64,000 nucleotides of DNA from an uncultured Alphaproteobacteria bacterium (GTDB lineage: Bacteria; Pseudomonadota; Alphaproteobacteria; Rs-D84), in NCBI GenBank assembly GCA_934272785.1, contig CAKQSE010000004.1, positions 14,209-78,208 of the forward strand. Reading direction: 5' to 3'. Within the stretch, counting starts at the first letter, position 1. The number at the start of each line of letters is the position of its first letter. Below, one piece after another: positions 18,605 to 27,774 of the stretch. Both the position numbers and the translations under genes were made by a program. The notes beneath the pieces are model-generated. The model made no database searches and was not told the origin of the DNA. It worked only from the letters and a program-made list of their open reading frames with translations.

Positions 18605-19039
18605 TTATTTGTTTTCAGCGCGCCCCATTGCACGTGCCAAAAACGCATCACGTGCGGCAACGGCGGCGTCATAGCGGTCCTTGGCCGCAAAATACGCGGT
18701 ATTTTTTTCATAAAAGGCACAGTCCTTGCGCGGACATTTTTTGTCGCCTTCGGCAAAATACCGACAATTATTCTCCCTTACCAACATGGGTGTATATCTG
18801 CTCAGGTCATCTCCGCCCAACATATTGTTCGGATACGTCAGATATACAACACACGCCTTTCTTAAAACTTCTGTTCGGGACAGTCCATCGGTCACGATAC
18901 GCAACGCCTCGTGCGCCTGTTCCATGTCACGCCCTGCTTCGAAACATTTCAATTCCAGGTCTTCCAACACGGCATTATTCTGCGCACGCTGGGCGGCACT
19001 GGTTGTCAAATAATATTTTATCTTGGCAAAAAAATTCAT
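18605..19039 (-). CDS. Four-cysteine family protein, paralogue 3
   Basis: 144 residues from the ATG at 19039, chosen for the GGGGGAC site just upstream and because it begins the family motif KIKYYLTTSAAQRAQ; a longer frame would overlap the neighbour. Cysteines about 63, 92, 102 and 107, followed by FYEKNTAYFAAKDRYDAA, the family's N-x3-Y-x6-Y helix. Function unknown. Confidence 0.7.
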   Translation of the reverse strand: MNFFAKIKYYLTTSAAQRAQNNAVLEDLELKCFEAGRDMEQAHEALRIVTDGLSRTEVLRKACVVYLTYPNNMLGGDDLSRYTPMLVRENNCRYFAEGDKKCPRKDCAFYEKNTAYFAAKDRYDAAVAARDAFLARAMGRAENK

Positions 19040-19055
19040 AATCGTCCCCCAATTG

Positions 19056-19811
19056 TTATTTTGTTTTTGTTGGCATCCAATCCTTGCCAGCAATCGCACG
19101 ATATGCCGCACACGCCGCATTATAGCGGTTTAAAACATCGGCATAATGCGCATTTTTTTCGCGATATGGGCAATTGCGTTCGCATGGCGTCGCAAATTCT
19201 GTGCATTTTTCATTTAATGTAAAACTGTGCGACGGACCATCAGAATCCAACACCGCCCAATCACCGGCCCCATAATACGCCGACACAAAGCAGCCCATTT
19301 TTACCAACGGCCCGCTGTTTGGATTGATACAAACATGTGTCGATATCGCAGATTTTGCCAACGTCAATTCATTTTCCAAATCGGCGCATTGCGCATTTAA
19401 ATGTGCAATTTCTGTATTCCGTTCTTGCCGGGCACGCGCCGCCTGGGCAATACGCAACGCACAACGCTCTGGCCAGAATTCCTTTTCCTTGACCAGGGCC
19501 GTCCCATACGCACGAAACGCGTCAAAATATTTATGATTTTCACCCAGATACGGACATTCTTTATCCATGCACGGCCCCTGTATTTCTGGCTGGAACGCCG
19601 CGCAACGCGTATCCGTATTATCCAGCAAATCATCAAATATTCCGCGTGTCGCCCCAATATGCTCGCCACTGCATACCAGCGCATATTCCATATCCTTTAC
19701 ACGCGCCTCTTTTTCCTTGGCATCATGGACCAACTGTTTAAAATCCGCCCTATCTTGCGCACGCTGTGTGGCATCCGTATTCAAATAATATTTAATTCTT
19801 TTCAACATCAT
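19056..19811 (-). CDS. Four-cysteine family protein, paralogue 4 (two cysteine modules)
   Basis: 251 residues; two tandem ATGs (19811, 19808) follow a GGGGGC site. N-terminal KRIKYYLNTDATQRAQDRAD, then cysteine module A (about 47, 70, 81, 86), a coiled linker (EIAHLNAQCADLENELTLAK, about 134-153) and module B (174, 203, 210, 214). Each module ends in CPY followed by N and aromatic residues (GENHKYF, EKNAHYA). This is an internal duplication of the one-module layout. Confidence 0.7.
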   Translation of the reverse strand: MMLKRIKYYLNTDATQRAQDRADFKQLVHDAKEKEARVKDMEYALVCSGEHIGATRGIFDDLLDNTDTRCAAFQPEIQGPCMDKECPYLGENHKYFDAFRAYGTALVKEKEFWPERCALRIAQAARARQERNTEIAHLNAQCADLENELTLAKSAISTHVCINPNSGPLVKMGCFVSAYYGAGDWAVLDSDGPSHSFTLNEKCTEFATPCERNCPYREKNAHYADVLNRYNAACAAYRAIAGKDWMPTKTK

Positions 19812-19827
19812 TTTCGCCCCCTTGGAC

Positions 19828-20607
19828 TTAGCGTTCATTTAATGGTTTCCACTCGCGTTCTGTCATCAATCTGTATGCCTCGCACGCCTTTCTGTAACGC
19901 TCCTGAACATTGGCATAGTGTTGATTTCGCGCATTGTAATAGCAATCGACGCGCGTGCACGGCACACGAAATTCTGGACAGTGGTCTATTCGTGACCATA
20001 TCATTCCCGGGTAATCATCACTGGTGTCAAATGATTTAGAACTATACGACACATCCAAAAAACAACCTTTCTCACGTGGGGGTGTCCACTCTGGCGTAGC
20101 GAATTCATAACCGGTTATTGCCTGCCGGGCCTGTTCAAGTTCGCGATATAAATCCGCACACTGTGCGTCCAGGGTATCTATTGCTGTCTGGACCGCGGGA
20201 CTGTTTGGATACTTGGCGGCCTCGATACGTGATGCCTTTCTATCTTCCCAAAATGCTTTTACATATTCCTTGGCCTGGTCATATTCACGATACACATTGC
20301 GATACTTTACATATTCGGGATAATACATACATGTTTTTTTCCAGCATCCACCATCACGGGAAAAAATCCAAAACCTCCTACAATGCTCATCTTCTATTTT
20401 GCCGGGCAGTATTTCGCCCCAAATCCCCGGGAAATTTTTCAAATAGCGATGAACACATCCACCGCGATGTGACAATTCGGTCTTGACCTCTTCCAGTTTT
20501 ACGCGTTTTTTCTGCATATCATTCCACAATGAGCGAAACGCCGCACGATCCGCCGCACGCATTTCTGCATCTGTTGCCAGGTAATATTTTATCGTTTTAA
20601 ACAGCAT
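19828..20607 (-). CDS. Four-cysteine family protein, paralogue 5 (two cysteine modules)
   Basis: 259 residues; ATG at 20607 after GGGGGAT. N-terminal KTIKYYLATDAEMRAADRA. Module A cysteines about 51, 76, 88, 93; linker DTLDAQCADLYRELEQA matches the linker of paralogue 4; module B about 182, 210, 217, 222. Paralogues 4 and 5 are the closest pair and probably arose by gene duplication. Function unknown. Confidence 0.7.
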   Translation of the reverse strand: MLFKTIKYYLATDAEMRAADRAAFRSLWNDMQKKRVKLEEVKTELSHRGGCVHRYLKNFPGIWGEILPGKIEDEHCRRFWIFSRDGGCWKKTCMYYPEYVKYRNVYREYDQAKEYVKAFWEDRKASRIEAAKYPNSPAVQTAIDTLDAQCADLYRELEQARQAITGYEFATPEWTPPREKGCFLDVSYSSKSFDTSDDYPGMIWSRIDHCPEFRVPCTRVDCYYNARNQHYANVQERYRKACEAYRLMTEREWKPLNER

Positions 20608-20636
20608 CTAAATCCCCCGTGTTTTAAACCCGATTT

Positions 20637-20984
20637 TTATTTTTGGTGTTTCTTGCCTGTTTTCCAGAAATCACGGCGCAATGCGGCATAGCATGCCATT
20701 TTTTGACGCGATTCATAATATTCCATATTGTCGCCATACAGCGCACACTTGGAATTATCGCACGGTCTGTTATCCTTGTAGTGTTCGCAACGCTCTTTCA
20801 TCCCAGACGCATCAAAACCAATACAATGGCATTCCGGGGTGCCGCGCATCATATTTTTATATGCCAATTCCGCCCGTTGAATACTTTCTTGTTCTTTTTC
20901 CTTGATACGTTCATAGATATATTTATCTGCGACGCGCGCGTCTTTGCTTGTTACCAGGTAATAGGTCAATTTATCAATCAGCAT
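20637..20984 (-). CDS. Four-cysteine family protein, paralogue 6
   Basis: 115 residues. N-terminal KLTYYLVTSKDARVADK is a variant of the family motif. Cysteines about 52, 54, 66, 75 and 80, then YGDNMEYYESRQKMACYAALRRDFW. First gene of the array, starting 20 bases after lepA with an AAAGGAG site, so the array is probably read through from lepA. Confidence 0.68.
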   Translation of the reverse strand: MLIDKLTYYLVTSKDARVADKYIYERIKEKEQESIQRAELAYKNMMRGTPECHCIGFDASGMKERCEHYKDNRPCDNSKCALYGDNMEYYESRQKMACYAALRRDFWKTGKKHQK

Positions 20985-21004
20985 TTAAACACTCCTTTAC
21001 TATG

Positions 21005-22801
21005 CTATGACACTTTCAGTGCATTGATAAATGCGCTCTGCGGGATTTCGACATTACCGAATGTCCGCATACGCTTTTTCCCCTCCTTCTGCTTCTCTAA
21101 CAGCTTGCGTTTACGGGTGATATCCCCGCCATAACATTTCGCCGTAACATCCTTGCGATACGCGGCGATTGTTTCACGCGCAATAATTTTGCCACCGATT
21201 GCCGCCTGTAACGGAATCTTGAACTGGTGACGCGGAATTAAATCTTTCAGTTTTTCAACAATCTGGCGACCACGTTTTTCCGCGAAACTGCGATGGCACA
21301 TAAACGACAGCGGCTCTACATTTTCATCATTGACCAGAATCGATACCTTGACCAAATCAGACGGCTGGTATCCGTTCACGACATAGTCAAACGACGCATA
21401 CCCCGACGATATAGATTTCACCCGATCATAGAAATCAAATACAATTTCCGCCAGCGGTAATTGATATACCAAAACCGCACGATTTCCGACATAGGAAATA
21501 TTTTCCTGGATTCCGCGCCGCTCTGAACACAGGGACATAATTCCACCCATGTATTTATCAGGCATCATAATCGTTGCGCGCACCCAGGGTTCTTCGATGG
21601 ATTCAATCTTGGTCAATTCAGGCATATCCGCCGGATTTTCCAAATCAATCGTCGTGCCGTCACGCATATGCACCTTGTATAGCACACTGGGCACCGTGTT
21701 TATCAGCGTCAGATTAAATTCCCGCGCCAGGCGTTCGCTGATAATTTCCATGTGCAACAGTCCCAAGAATCCGCAGCGCAACCCGAACCCCAGCGCAGAT
21801 GACTTTTCCGTTGTGAACATAAACGACGCGTCATTCAGTGCCAACTTTTCCGCACTGTCGCGCAGGTTGGGATAATCATCAGCAGATACCGGGAAAAATG
21901 ACGAAAATACAACCGGCACCGATGGCTTGAACCCCGGCAACGCGTCGGCCACATCGGCCGATTTTGCATCGGCAATCGTATCGCCCACGCGGCAATCGTG
22001 AATTGTCTTCATACCGGTAATAATAAACCCGATTTCGCCGGTATCCAGCACGGTTGTATCAACCATCTTGGGTGTAAAGTATCCGATTTTTTCAACCGTG
22101 TATTCTGCCCCCGTGGCCAAGAATTTTATCTTTTGCCCGCGTGATAATTTACCGTCAACCACACGCACCAAAATCACCACGCCCAGATAAGAATCATACC
22201 ACGAATCCACCAACAGCGCGCGCGTCGGCGCATTTTCATCGCCATGTGGCGCGGGTAATTTATGAACGATTTCTTCCAATAATTCGGGAACGCCCGCCCC
22301 GGTTTTGCCCGACACACACATCGCGTTCGCGGCGTCCAATCCAATAACATCGGCAATTTGTTCACGCGTCGCCGCGACATCACTGGACGGCAAATCAATC
22401 TTGTTCAGCACCGGCAACATTTCCAAATCATTATCCAACGCCAAATACGCGTTTGCCAGTGTTTGCGCCTGGACCCCCTGGGTTGCATCAACCAGAACCA
22501 GCGCCCCCTCGCACGCGGCCAAACTGCGCGACACCTCGTAAGAAAAGTCTACGTGTCCCGGCGTATCCATCAAATTCAATTGGTATGTTTGCCCATCGCG
22601 CGCATGGTAATTCAGACGCACCGTCTGGGCCTTTATCGTAATGCCGCGTTCGCGTTCAATATCCATAGAATCCAGGACCTGGGCCTTCATCTCGCGCGAT
22701 TGCAGGCCACCGGTATATTCAATCAACCGGTCCGACAATGTCGATTTACCGTGATCAATATGGGCAACAATTGCAAAATTTCTGATGTTCTTTTGGCTCA
22801 T
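21005..22801 (-). CDS. lepA: Elongation factor 4 (LepA)
   Basis: Ribosome-bound GTPase that acts in initiation or back-translocation under stress. 598 residues, full length: P-loop [32 protein letters not shown]-like domains and the LepA C-terminal domain ending ECR-free [11 protein letters not shown]. Lies between the GNAT gene and the four-cysteine array on the same strand. Confidence 0.98.
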   Translation of the reverse strand: MSQKNIRNFAIVAHIDHGKSTLSDRLIEYTGGLQSREMKAQVLDSMDIERERGITIKAQTVRLNYHARDGQTYQLNLMDTPGHVDFSYEVSRSLAACEGALVLVDATQGVQAQTLANAYLALDNDLEMLPVLNKIDLPSSDVAATREQIADVIGLDAANAMCVSGKTGAGVPELLEEIVHKLPAPHGDENAPTRALLVDSWYDSYLGVVILVRVVDGKLSRGQKIKFLATGAEYTVEKIGYFTPKMVDTTVLDTGEIGFIITGMKTIHDCRVGDTIADAKSADVADALPGFKPSVPVVFSSFFPVSADDYPNLRDSAEKLALNDASFMFTTEKSSALGFGLRCGFLGLLHMEIISERLAREFNLTLINTVPSVLYKVHMRDGTTIDLENPADMPELTKIESIEEPWVRATIMMPDKYMGGIMSLCSERRGIQENISYVGNRAVLVYQLPLAEIVFDFYDRVKSISSGYASFDYVVNGYQPSDLVKVSILVNDENVEPLSFMCHRSFAEKRGRQIVEKLKDLIPRHQFKIPLQAAIGGKIIARETIAAYRKDVTAKCYGGDITRKRKLLEKQKEGKKRMRTFGNVEIPQSAFINALKVS

Positions 22802-22871
22802 TTGCGAATGCCTTTACCTGGTCCACTCGCGGCAATGATACACCAGTATATTCGAACATGCAACCTGTTTC

Positions 22872-23303
22872 TTAGCGGTTTTTCAATGTTTTTTGCATCA
22901 GCATATTATACCCGACCTGCTCAAAACCATGCTTGGTATAAAAACTCTTGGCCTGGACCGTCGGGGCCGAATATAACTGAATCAATTCAAAATTGTTTTT
23001 ACGACAAAAATCCTCGTATGCCTGTATCAAAACCGTGCCAACGCCACTGCGACGATATATTCCGTCCACAAACAGATAGTCCACATGCATATGATTTTTG
23101 CCCAAAACCTTGTGCCCTTTGATAAAGCCCATCGGGGCATGCGCGCCATCAAACACGAACATCGTATGACCCGCCTTCTCTACCTCCTGGGCCAGGCTGT
23201 AATACAAATTCACTGCCTCGTCCGGGCGAATTTGACTCACAATATAATAGCAATCACGCAACAATGCGTCAGGAACCTGAAAAACCTGTCGTAATCCGGC
23301 CAT
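22872..23303 (-). CDS. GNAT-family N-acetyltransferase
   Basis: 143 residues. The acetyl-CoA-binding motif A is visible as VDYLFVDGIYRRSGVGTVLIQ (R/Q-x2-G-x-G), followed by an NNFELIQLYSAPTVQAKSFYTKHGFEQVGY end typical of the fold. Substrate unknown. Only four bases separate its start from the rbfA stop, so the two are translationally coupled. Confidence 0.85.
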   Translation of the reverse strand: MAGLRQVFQVPDALLRDCYYIVSQIRPDEAVNLYYSLAQEVEKAGHTMFVFDGAHAPMGFIKGHKVLGKNHMHVDYLFVDGIYRRSGVGTVLIQAYEDFCRKNNFELIQLYSAPTVQAKSFYTKHGFEQVGYNMLMQKTLKNR

Positions 23304-23307
23304 TTTT

Positions 23308-23670
23308 TTACTCCAATTCTAAATTATCCAGCAACGCGTCAATCCGCGCCGCGCGTTCCAATGTATCATCATACTCAAATTTTATATCAGGAACGTATTT
23401 CTGATCCATGCGCGCGGCCAGTTCATATCGCACCATACGTGTGATTTCGTCCATACGCTTTTGCACCGCCGCCACATCAGAATTACGCGAATAGTAAAAC
23501 AGACGCACAAATTGCAACCCACCATGCGCAACCGCCCCGACCAGCGACACCCCAGATATGATTTTATCATCGCTGTAATTATCGCGCAGGATTTCCGCGA
23601 CCAACGTTTGTACCTTGGACGCGACGCGCGACGCACGATTTGAATTATTTGCTGCCTGCTTTTTTGGCAT
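23308..23670 (-). CDS. rbfA: Ribosome-binding factor A
   Basis: Cold-shock 30S maturation factor. 120 residues with the KH-like core: R-A-S-R-V-A at the start of helix 1, GVSLVGAVAHGGLQFVRLFY and the end PDIKFEYDDTLERAARIDALL, where the PxIxFxxD motif is well conserved. First gene of the rbfA-GNAT-lepA run; its promoter region is shared with the divergent YqaA gene. Confidence 0.92.
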   Translation of the reverse strand: MPKKQAANNSNRASRVASKVQTLVAEILRDNYSDDKIISGVSLVGAVAHGGLQFVRLFYYSRNSDVAAVQKRMDEITRMVRYELAARMDQKYVPDIKFEYDDTLERAARIDALLDNLELE

Positions 23671-23697
23671 AATTACCCCTGTATTTGATATCTCATA

Positions 23698-23726
23698 TTG
23701 TAAATTAGTAGAAATTCCGCTATAAT
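23698..23726 (+). promoter_or_regulatory. Promoter of the YqaA-type gene
   Basis: TTGTAA (23698-23703), 17-base spacer, TATAAT (23721-23726). Start point near 23733, giving a leader of about 27 bases to the preferred start codon. Confidence 0.6.
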
Positions 23727-23759
23727 CAAGAAAAATTTTTACCCATGGACGGTATCATC

Positions 23760-24335
23760 ATGAAATTGGTCGATTTTGTATTAAAGCAATCTGAACACCC
23801 CATGTATTCGTGGGTCGTGTTTATTCTGACAATATGCGAGTCTATATTTTTATTCATCCCGCCCGAGGTGTTTATGACCCCGCCCATCATCGCGAACAAG
23901 CGACGCGCCGTGCCAATCGTAACGGCGGCGGCATTGGGTTCAATTGTCGGCGGCGCGATTGCGTATATGATTGGGGCATGGCTGTATGACTCGGTCGGGA
24001 TGTGGCTGATAACAACATTTTCAGACCCCGAATTGATTGAATCCACCGTCCGCCCAATGTTCACAAAATATGGCGTGCTGATAATCGTGCTGACGGCGGT
24101 AACACCAATACCGTATAAATTGCTGGCGATCTGGCTGGGCTTTATAGGATTCCCAATCTGGTTATTTTTGGGTGTATCGGCAATATTCCGCACGGCGCGA
24201 TTTGCAATTGTGGGCTATCTGTTGTGGCAATTCCAAGAACGCGCAAACGCCATTGTGAAAAAGTATTTTTGGCCATTGACATTGGGCGCAATCATCGCCG
24301 CCGGCCTGGGCATCTGCCTGATATCGCTGTTTTAA
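23760..24335 (+). CDS. YqaA/DedA-type (SNARE-associated) membrane protein
   Basis: 191 residues from the ATG at 23760. This start aligns with the usual N-terminus (LVDFVLKQSEHPMYSW); an ATG at 23745 is possible but has no ribosome-binding site. Four to five membrane helices, the family's E-S-x-F-x-P-P motif as CESIFLFIPPEVFM, and GxxxG-rich helices. DedA relatives act in envelope and lipid homeostasis and some are flippases. Single-gene unit. Confidence 0.8.
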   Translation: MKLVDFVLKQSEHPMYSWVVFILTICESIFLFIPPEVFMTPPIIANKRRAVPIVTAAALGSIVGGAIAYMIGAWLYDSVGMWLITTFSDPELIESTVRPMFTKYGVLIIVLTAVTPIPYKLLAIWLGFIGFPIWLFLGVSAIFRTARFAIVGYLLWQFQERANAIVKKYFWPLTLGAIIAAGLGICLISLF

Positions 24336-25213
24336 GTGATAGAGTGATTTAGTGATAGAGTGATAAAGTAAATTCCCCTCTGGAGAGCCGGGGTGTCGTC
24401 TATGTTAGAGAGCAGAGTGTAGAGAGCAGAGAGCAATGAAAGTGTCCGCCAATGGCGGACAACTCTAATGACCTGGATCCTGGGGACACCACCCACAAAA
24501 TCTGACGATTTTGCGGGGCCCGGACAAGCCACAGGATGACGAGGTCTGAGAATTTGTGTTTATTTTACGAACATAGTTCATTTTTATGTCGCGGACTTTC
24601 TCTTGGGGGTCGCCTGCGGACTGCGTCCTTGCCGCATCCTGCGCTTCGCTTGGATTCATTCTGGGGCTTGACCCCAGAATCCAGGTAAATAGACTTGCGC
24701 GTATGCGCACTGCTATCAGTTCCCCTCTGGCCAGAGGGGTGGTGCGCAGCACCGGGGTGTCGTTTTATTGATTGCCACGCTGCGCTCGCAATGACAAGGG
24801 GTGAGTGCCCTATGGCATGAAAATTCCCCTTCGCTGGCGAAGGGGTGGCCGCCCCAGGCGGCCGGGGTAGTGGTATTATCGGTCCCTGCGGGGCAAGGGA
24901 TACCGGCCTGCGCCGGTATGACGATATTATGTAGGTATTGTCCCATATTATGAACATTGTTCGTATTTGGGTTATTGACCGTTTCTTATGCCGTCACCCC
25001 GACGAAGGTCGGGGTCCATTGTGTTCCCTTGGCACGTCACAATTTGGTAATTAGTCCCCATAAGAAAATCCGCGATTGCTCGGATATGGCTCGCTTTTGC
25101 TCGCACTGCATAGTCCCTATTCCTGCCTGCGCAGGAATGACAAGTTTTTAAGTTTTCTATTCTAAAACTATATCACTCTGTCACTTACTCACTTTATCGT
25201 TGCCCCCTGCACT
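24336..25213. repeat. Composite intergenic repeat island 1
   Basis: About 880 bases without a supportable gene. It is a mosaic of modules: short GAGAGCAGA repeats (24402-24435), a block with CCACAAAATC..GATTTTGCGGGGCCCGGA (24491-24530), a block inverted relative to island 3 (24622-24665), a palindrome around GGGGCTTGACCCCAGAATCC (24662-24685), a CGCTCGCAATGACAA module (24777-24798) whose reverse reads as the common HCERSVAI frame, the TACCGGCCTGCGCCGGTATGAC palindrome (24899-24922) and a last block near 25067-25195 that recurs in island 3. Confidence 0.8.
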
Positions 25214-25245
25214 CTAAAACAAGAAACGCGCCGATGGCGCGTCCT
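25214..25245 (-). terminator. Intrinsic terminator of the fibre gene at 25247
   Basis: ACGCGCC, GAT loop, GGCGCGT (25226-25242), followed on the minus strand by TTTCTTGTTTT. Confidence 0.75.
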
Positions 25246-25246
25246 T

Positions 25247-26125
25247 TTATTCAATCCAAATCGCGGCATACGTTGTCGCCGTTGATGATCCAACAGGAAC
25301 CTGGACATTTCCCTTGGTCACCGTGACCTTGCCGTCTGTCTGGGTAACATTTGTTACAACCGCACCCGTGCCTGTGGACGTGCTGTCCAAGGCGTCCAAC
25401 TGAGCCTTGGTTGCGAACGTTGTTCCCTTGGTAACGGTGTATTTGCCATCCGCAACGGTTACAGCCGTAACCGCATTCCCAGTCCCGGTGGTTGTCACCG
25501 AAACCGGTGCGACATCACCAGTTGCCCCAGTTATCAATATTTTGTTTTTATTAGACTCACCCTGCGACTTGTCAACAGAATTATTCCCAGCCGCAATATT
25601 CGCAATATCCCACGCGGCGGCAACTGTCGGAACCTTGGCATCTTCGGTGGCTGACGTTTCATCAATCCCCGACGCCGATGTCATTATACGAACACCACCC
25701 TTTTCTGTGGCACTGGCATCCGGCAATGAATATTTTGTATCTGTCCCAGTTATTGTCACAACACCATTTGCAATACCGACGCTGACACTGCCTGCGCCCT
25801 TTAAATTTGTTGTCGTCAACGTTGGCTGCTTACCACCCAATGCCGTTGTAATTGCGCCACGGGTCATTGTTCCGTCGGTGCTGGTGCCTGTCGAGGTATA
25901 CAACTTTGTTGTTCCGGAATAAGCCTCGGTTCCGGTGGTATACGTTGTATTTGTATCTGTGGCATTGATAACAATCTTGCCACTGTTTGTGCCCGATGTT
26001 GGATTTTCAATCGTAACATTTGTGCCGGCAACAATGTTTGTCTTGGACACAATTTCCGCACGCGCACCGGTTACAACCAACATGGCAAAAATCGAAACGG
26101 TAAAGATACTTTTAACACATCTCAT
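25247..26125 (-). CDS. Exported fibre-like protein A
   Basis: 292 residues from the ATG at 26125 (a GTG at 26179 is less likely). Signal peptide about 1-23 (SIFTVSIFAMLVVTGARA). The body is low-complexity beta-rich sequence full of T, V, G and N, for example GTDTKYSLPDASATEKGGV, which is like phage tail-fibre and adhesin stalks. No cysteines. It ends TTYAAIWIE, a short hydrophobic end echoed by its neighbours. Probably exposed on the surface; anchoring is not visible. Confidence 0.7.
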   Translation of the reverse strand: MRCVKSIFTVSIFAMLVVTGARAEIVSKTNIVAGTNVTIENPTSGTNSGKIVINATDTNTTYTTGTEAYSGTTKLYTSTGTSTDGTMTRGAITTALGGKQPTLTTTNLKGAGSVSVGIANGVVTITGTDTKYSLPDASATEKGGVRIMTSASGIDETSATEDAKVPTVAAAWDIANIAAGNNSVDKSQGESNKNKILITGATGDVAPVSVTTTGTGNAVTAVTVADGKYTVTKGTTFATKAQLDALDSTSTGTGAVVTNVTQTDGKVTVTKGNVQVPVGSSTATTYAAIWIE

Positions 26126-26243
26126 AACGCTACATTCTGTATATTTAATCTCTCTGATGTATAATACCAAATTCTTCACATTGTGACAAGTCTATTTCCA
26201 TGGTGCGCACAGACAAATCCGCACGCACCACAGAAATCAGACA

Positions 26244-27686
26244 TTAACGACCAATTTTTTCCCATGTATATGTTGGAACACTGTTCACAACCTTCATCGT
26301 CAGCGTGTATGTTCCATCTGTGGATGTTGCAGATTCTGCCGGTGCAACAAACTTTGCCGCCAATGCCGTATCCAGCCCAGTAATCTTGGACGTTGCCAAC
26401 GCTGGGATATCAGCCGCAGTCAGGTCAGAACCACCAGTTACCAAACCTTTCGCATCATATGTAATTTTTGTTTTGGTACCACCTGTAATTGCGGTATTGG
26501 CCACAACCGCCGCACTCGCTGTCTTCTGGGCTGCATCTGCCGCTGATTTAGCATTGGCCGCCGCAGTAGCTGCATCAGTACCCGCTTTCTTCGCATCTGC
26601 AATGGCCGCATTCGCTACCTTGTTTTGAACAGGGTTCGTGCTGGTATCACTCATTGCTGTATCAACCATTACACCACCCAGAACTTTATCTGTCGCGGCT
26701 GGCAATGTGTATTTAGTGTCCGCCGAACTAATCGTAACGACGCCAGTCGTTGCATCACGCGAAACTGTGACATTTGTTCCGTTCTTGATTAAACCCGCCG
26801 GGATATCAGCCGCAGTCAGGTCAGAACCACCAGTTACCAAACCTTTCGCATCATATGTAATTTTTGTTTTGGTACCACCTGTAATTGCGGTATTGGCCAC
26901 AACCGCCGCACTCGCTGTCTTCTGGGCTGCATCTGCCGCTGATTTAGCATTGGCCGCCGCAGTAGCTGCATCAGTACCCGCTTTCTTCGCATCTGCAATG
27001 GCCGCATTCGCTACCTTGTTTTGAACAGGGTTCGTGCTGGTATCACTCATTGCTGTATCAACCATTACACCACCCAGAACTTTATCTGTCGCGGCTGGCA
27101 ATGTGTATTTAGTGTCCGCCGAACTAATCGTCACGACGCCAGTCGATGCATTACGTGAAACCGTAACGTTTGTTCCAGCAGTAATCAATCCATCCTTGAC
27201 CTTTAACGGCGTAACCGAATCCGTCGCCAATTTAGCATCTGTAACGGCCGAGTCTGCGATTTTGGCCGTGGTTACTGCATTTGCACCTATTTTATCCGCC
27301 GTGACGGCACCATTGGCAATTTTCCCATTTGTCACCGCGCTGTTTGTAATCATACCCGTTGCGATTGTTCCAGTTGTAACCGTCCCAGACGCATTAGTAA
27401 TCAATGCCTTGTTTGCACCAGCGGTTCCCTGTTCCTTTTCAACCGCATTATCACCCAATGCAACATTCGCAATGTTATAAGCCGCCGCAACAGTTGGATA
27501 GCTGGTGTCATCCTTCTCGCTAAGTTGTTCGGTCGATGTTTTTTTGTTCGCCTTCACTTCCATATCATTACGAATAGCGGCGTCCTTGGTATCGACATAC
27601 GCGGTTGATGCGATGTCTGCGCGGGCCGCGGGCGCCATCATAATCGCAATCAATGAAACAGCCAACAATCCAGATAATTTTTTCAT
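26244..27686 (-). CDS. Exported fibre-like protein B with a duplicated 132-residue unit
   Basis: 480 residues. Signal peptide MKKLSGLLAVSLIAIMMAPAARA. Then STAYVDTKDAAIRND, a motif shared with neighbours C and D. The middle holds two copies of a unit containing KVLGGVMVDTAMSDTSTNPVQNKVANAAIA, a sequence style common in phage tail proteins, and ISGGTKTKITYDAKGLVTGG-like turns. The end is PTYTWEKIGR. The unit is repeated at DNA level (see repeats at 26403 and 26799). Likely a surface fibre. Confidence 0.72.
   Translation of the reverse strand: MKKLSGLLAVSLIAIMMAPAARADIASTAYVDTKDAAIRNDMEVKANKKTSTEQLSEKDDTSYPTVAAAYNIANVALGDNAVEKEQGTAGANKALITNASGTVTTGTIATGMITNSAVTNGKIANGAVTADKIGANAVTTAKIADSAVTDAKLATDSVTPLKVKDGLITAGTNVTVSRNASTGVVTISSADTKYTLPAATDKVLGGVMVDTAMSDTSTNPVQNKVANAAIADAKKAGTDAATAAANAKSAADAAQKTASAAVVANTAITGGTKTKITYDAKGLVTGGSDLTAADIPAGLIKNGTNVTVSRDATTGVVTISSADTKYTLPAATDKVLGGVMVDTAMSDTSTNPVQNKVANAAIADAKKAGTDAATAAANAKSAADAAQKTASAAVVANTAITGGTKTKITYDAKGLVTGGSDLTAADIPALATSKITGLDTALAAKFVAPAESATSTDGTYTLTMKVVNSVPTYTWEKIGR
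26403..26735. repeat. Tandem repeat copy 1 in fibre gene B
   Basis: 333 bases identical to 26799-27131 without a mismatch; period 396 bases (132 codons), so the reading frame is kept. Perfect identity at synonymous sites points to recent duplication or ongoing gene conversion. Confidence 0.9.
26799..27131. repeat. Tandem repeat copy 2 in fibre gene B
   Basis: Second copy of the 333-base identical block. The remaining 63 bases of the 396-base period have diverged between the copies. Confidence 0.9.
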
Positions 27687-27733
27687 AACCCTAAAACCTT
27701 TTTATTTTTTTATTTAACCACAATCCCTGAACC

Positions 27734-27763
27734 TGTGTCGGGGCATTCCCCGCCCCCGACACA
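27734..27763. other. Strong GC-rich hairpin upstream of fibre gene B
   Basis: TGTGTCGGGG pairs perfectly with CCCCGACACA across a ten-base loop. T-run follows on the plus strand only, so it faces away from the minus-strand genes on both sides. In the minus transcript it would sit between the stop of fibre gene C and the start of gene B and may shield the upstream mRNA 3' end. Confidence 0.6.
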
Positions 27764-27774
27764 GCATTTTTTAT

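Noticed and set aside
24565..24957. Open frames in repeat island 1 reading VIPAQAGI and HCERSVAI
   Set aside because: These are known translation artefacts of palindromic intergenic repeats. No start signals, and the same peptides appear in several islands.
27734..27763. Terminator of fibre gene C
   Set aside because: The T-run is on the plus strand, opposite to the direction of transcription of the gene, so it is listed only as a hairpin.
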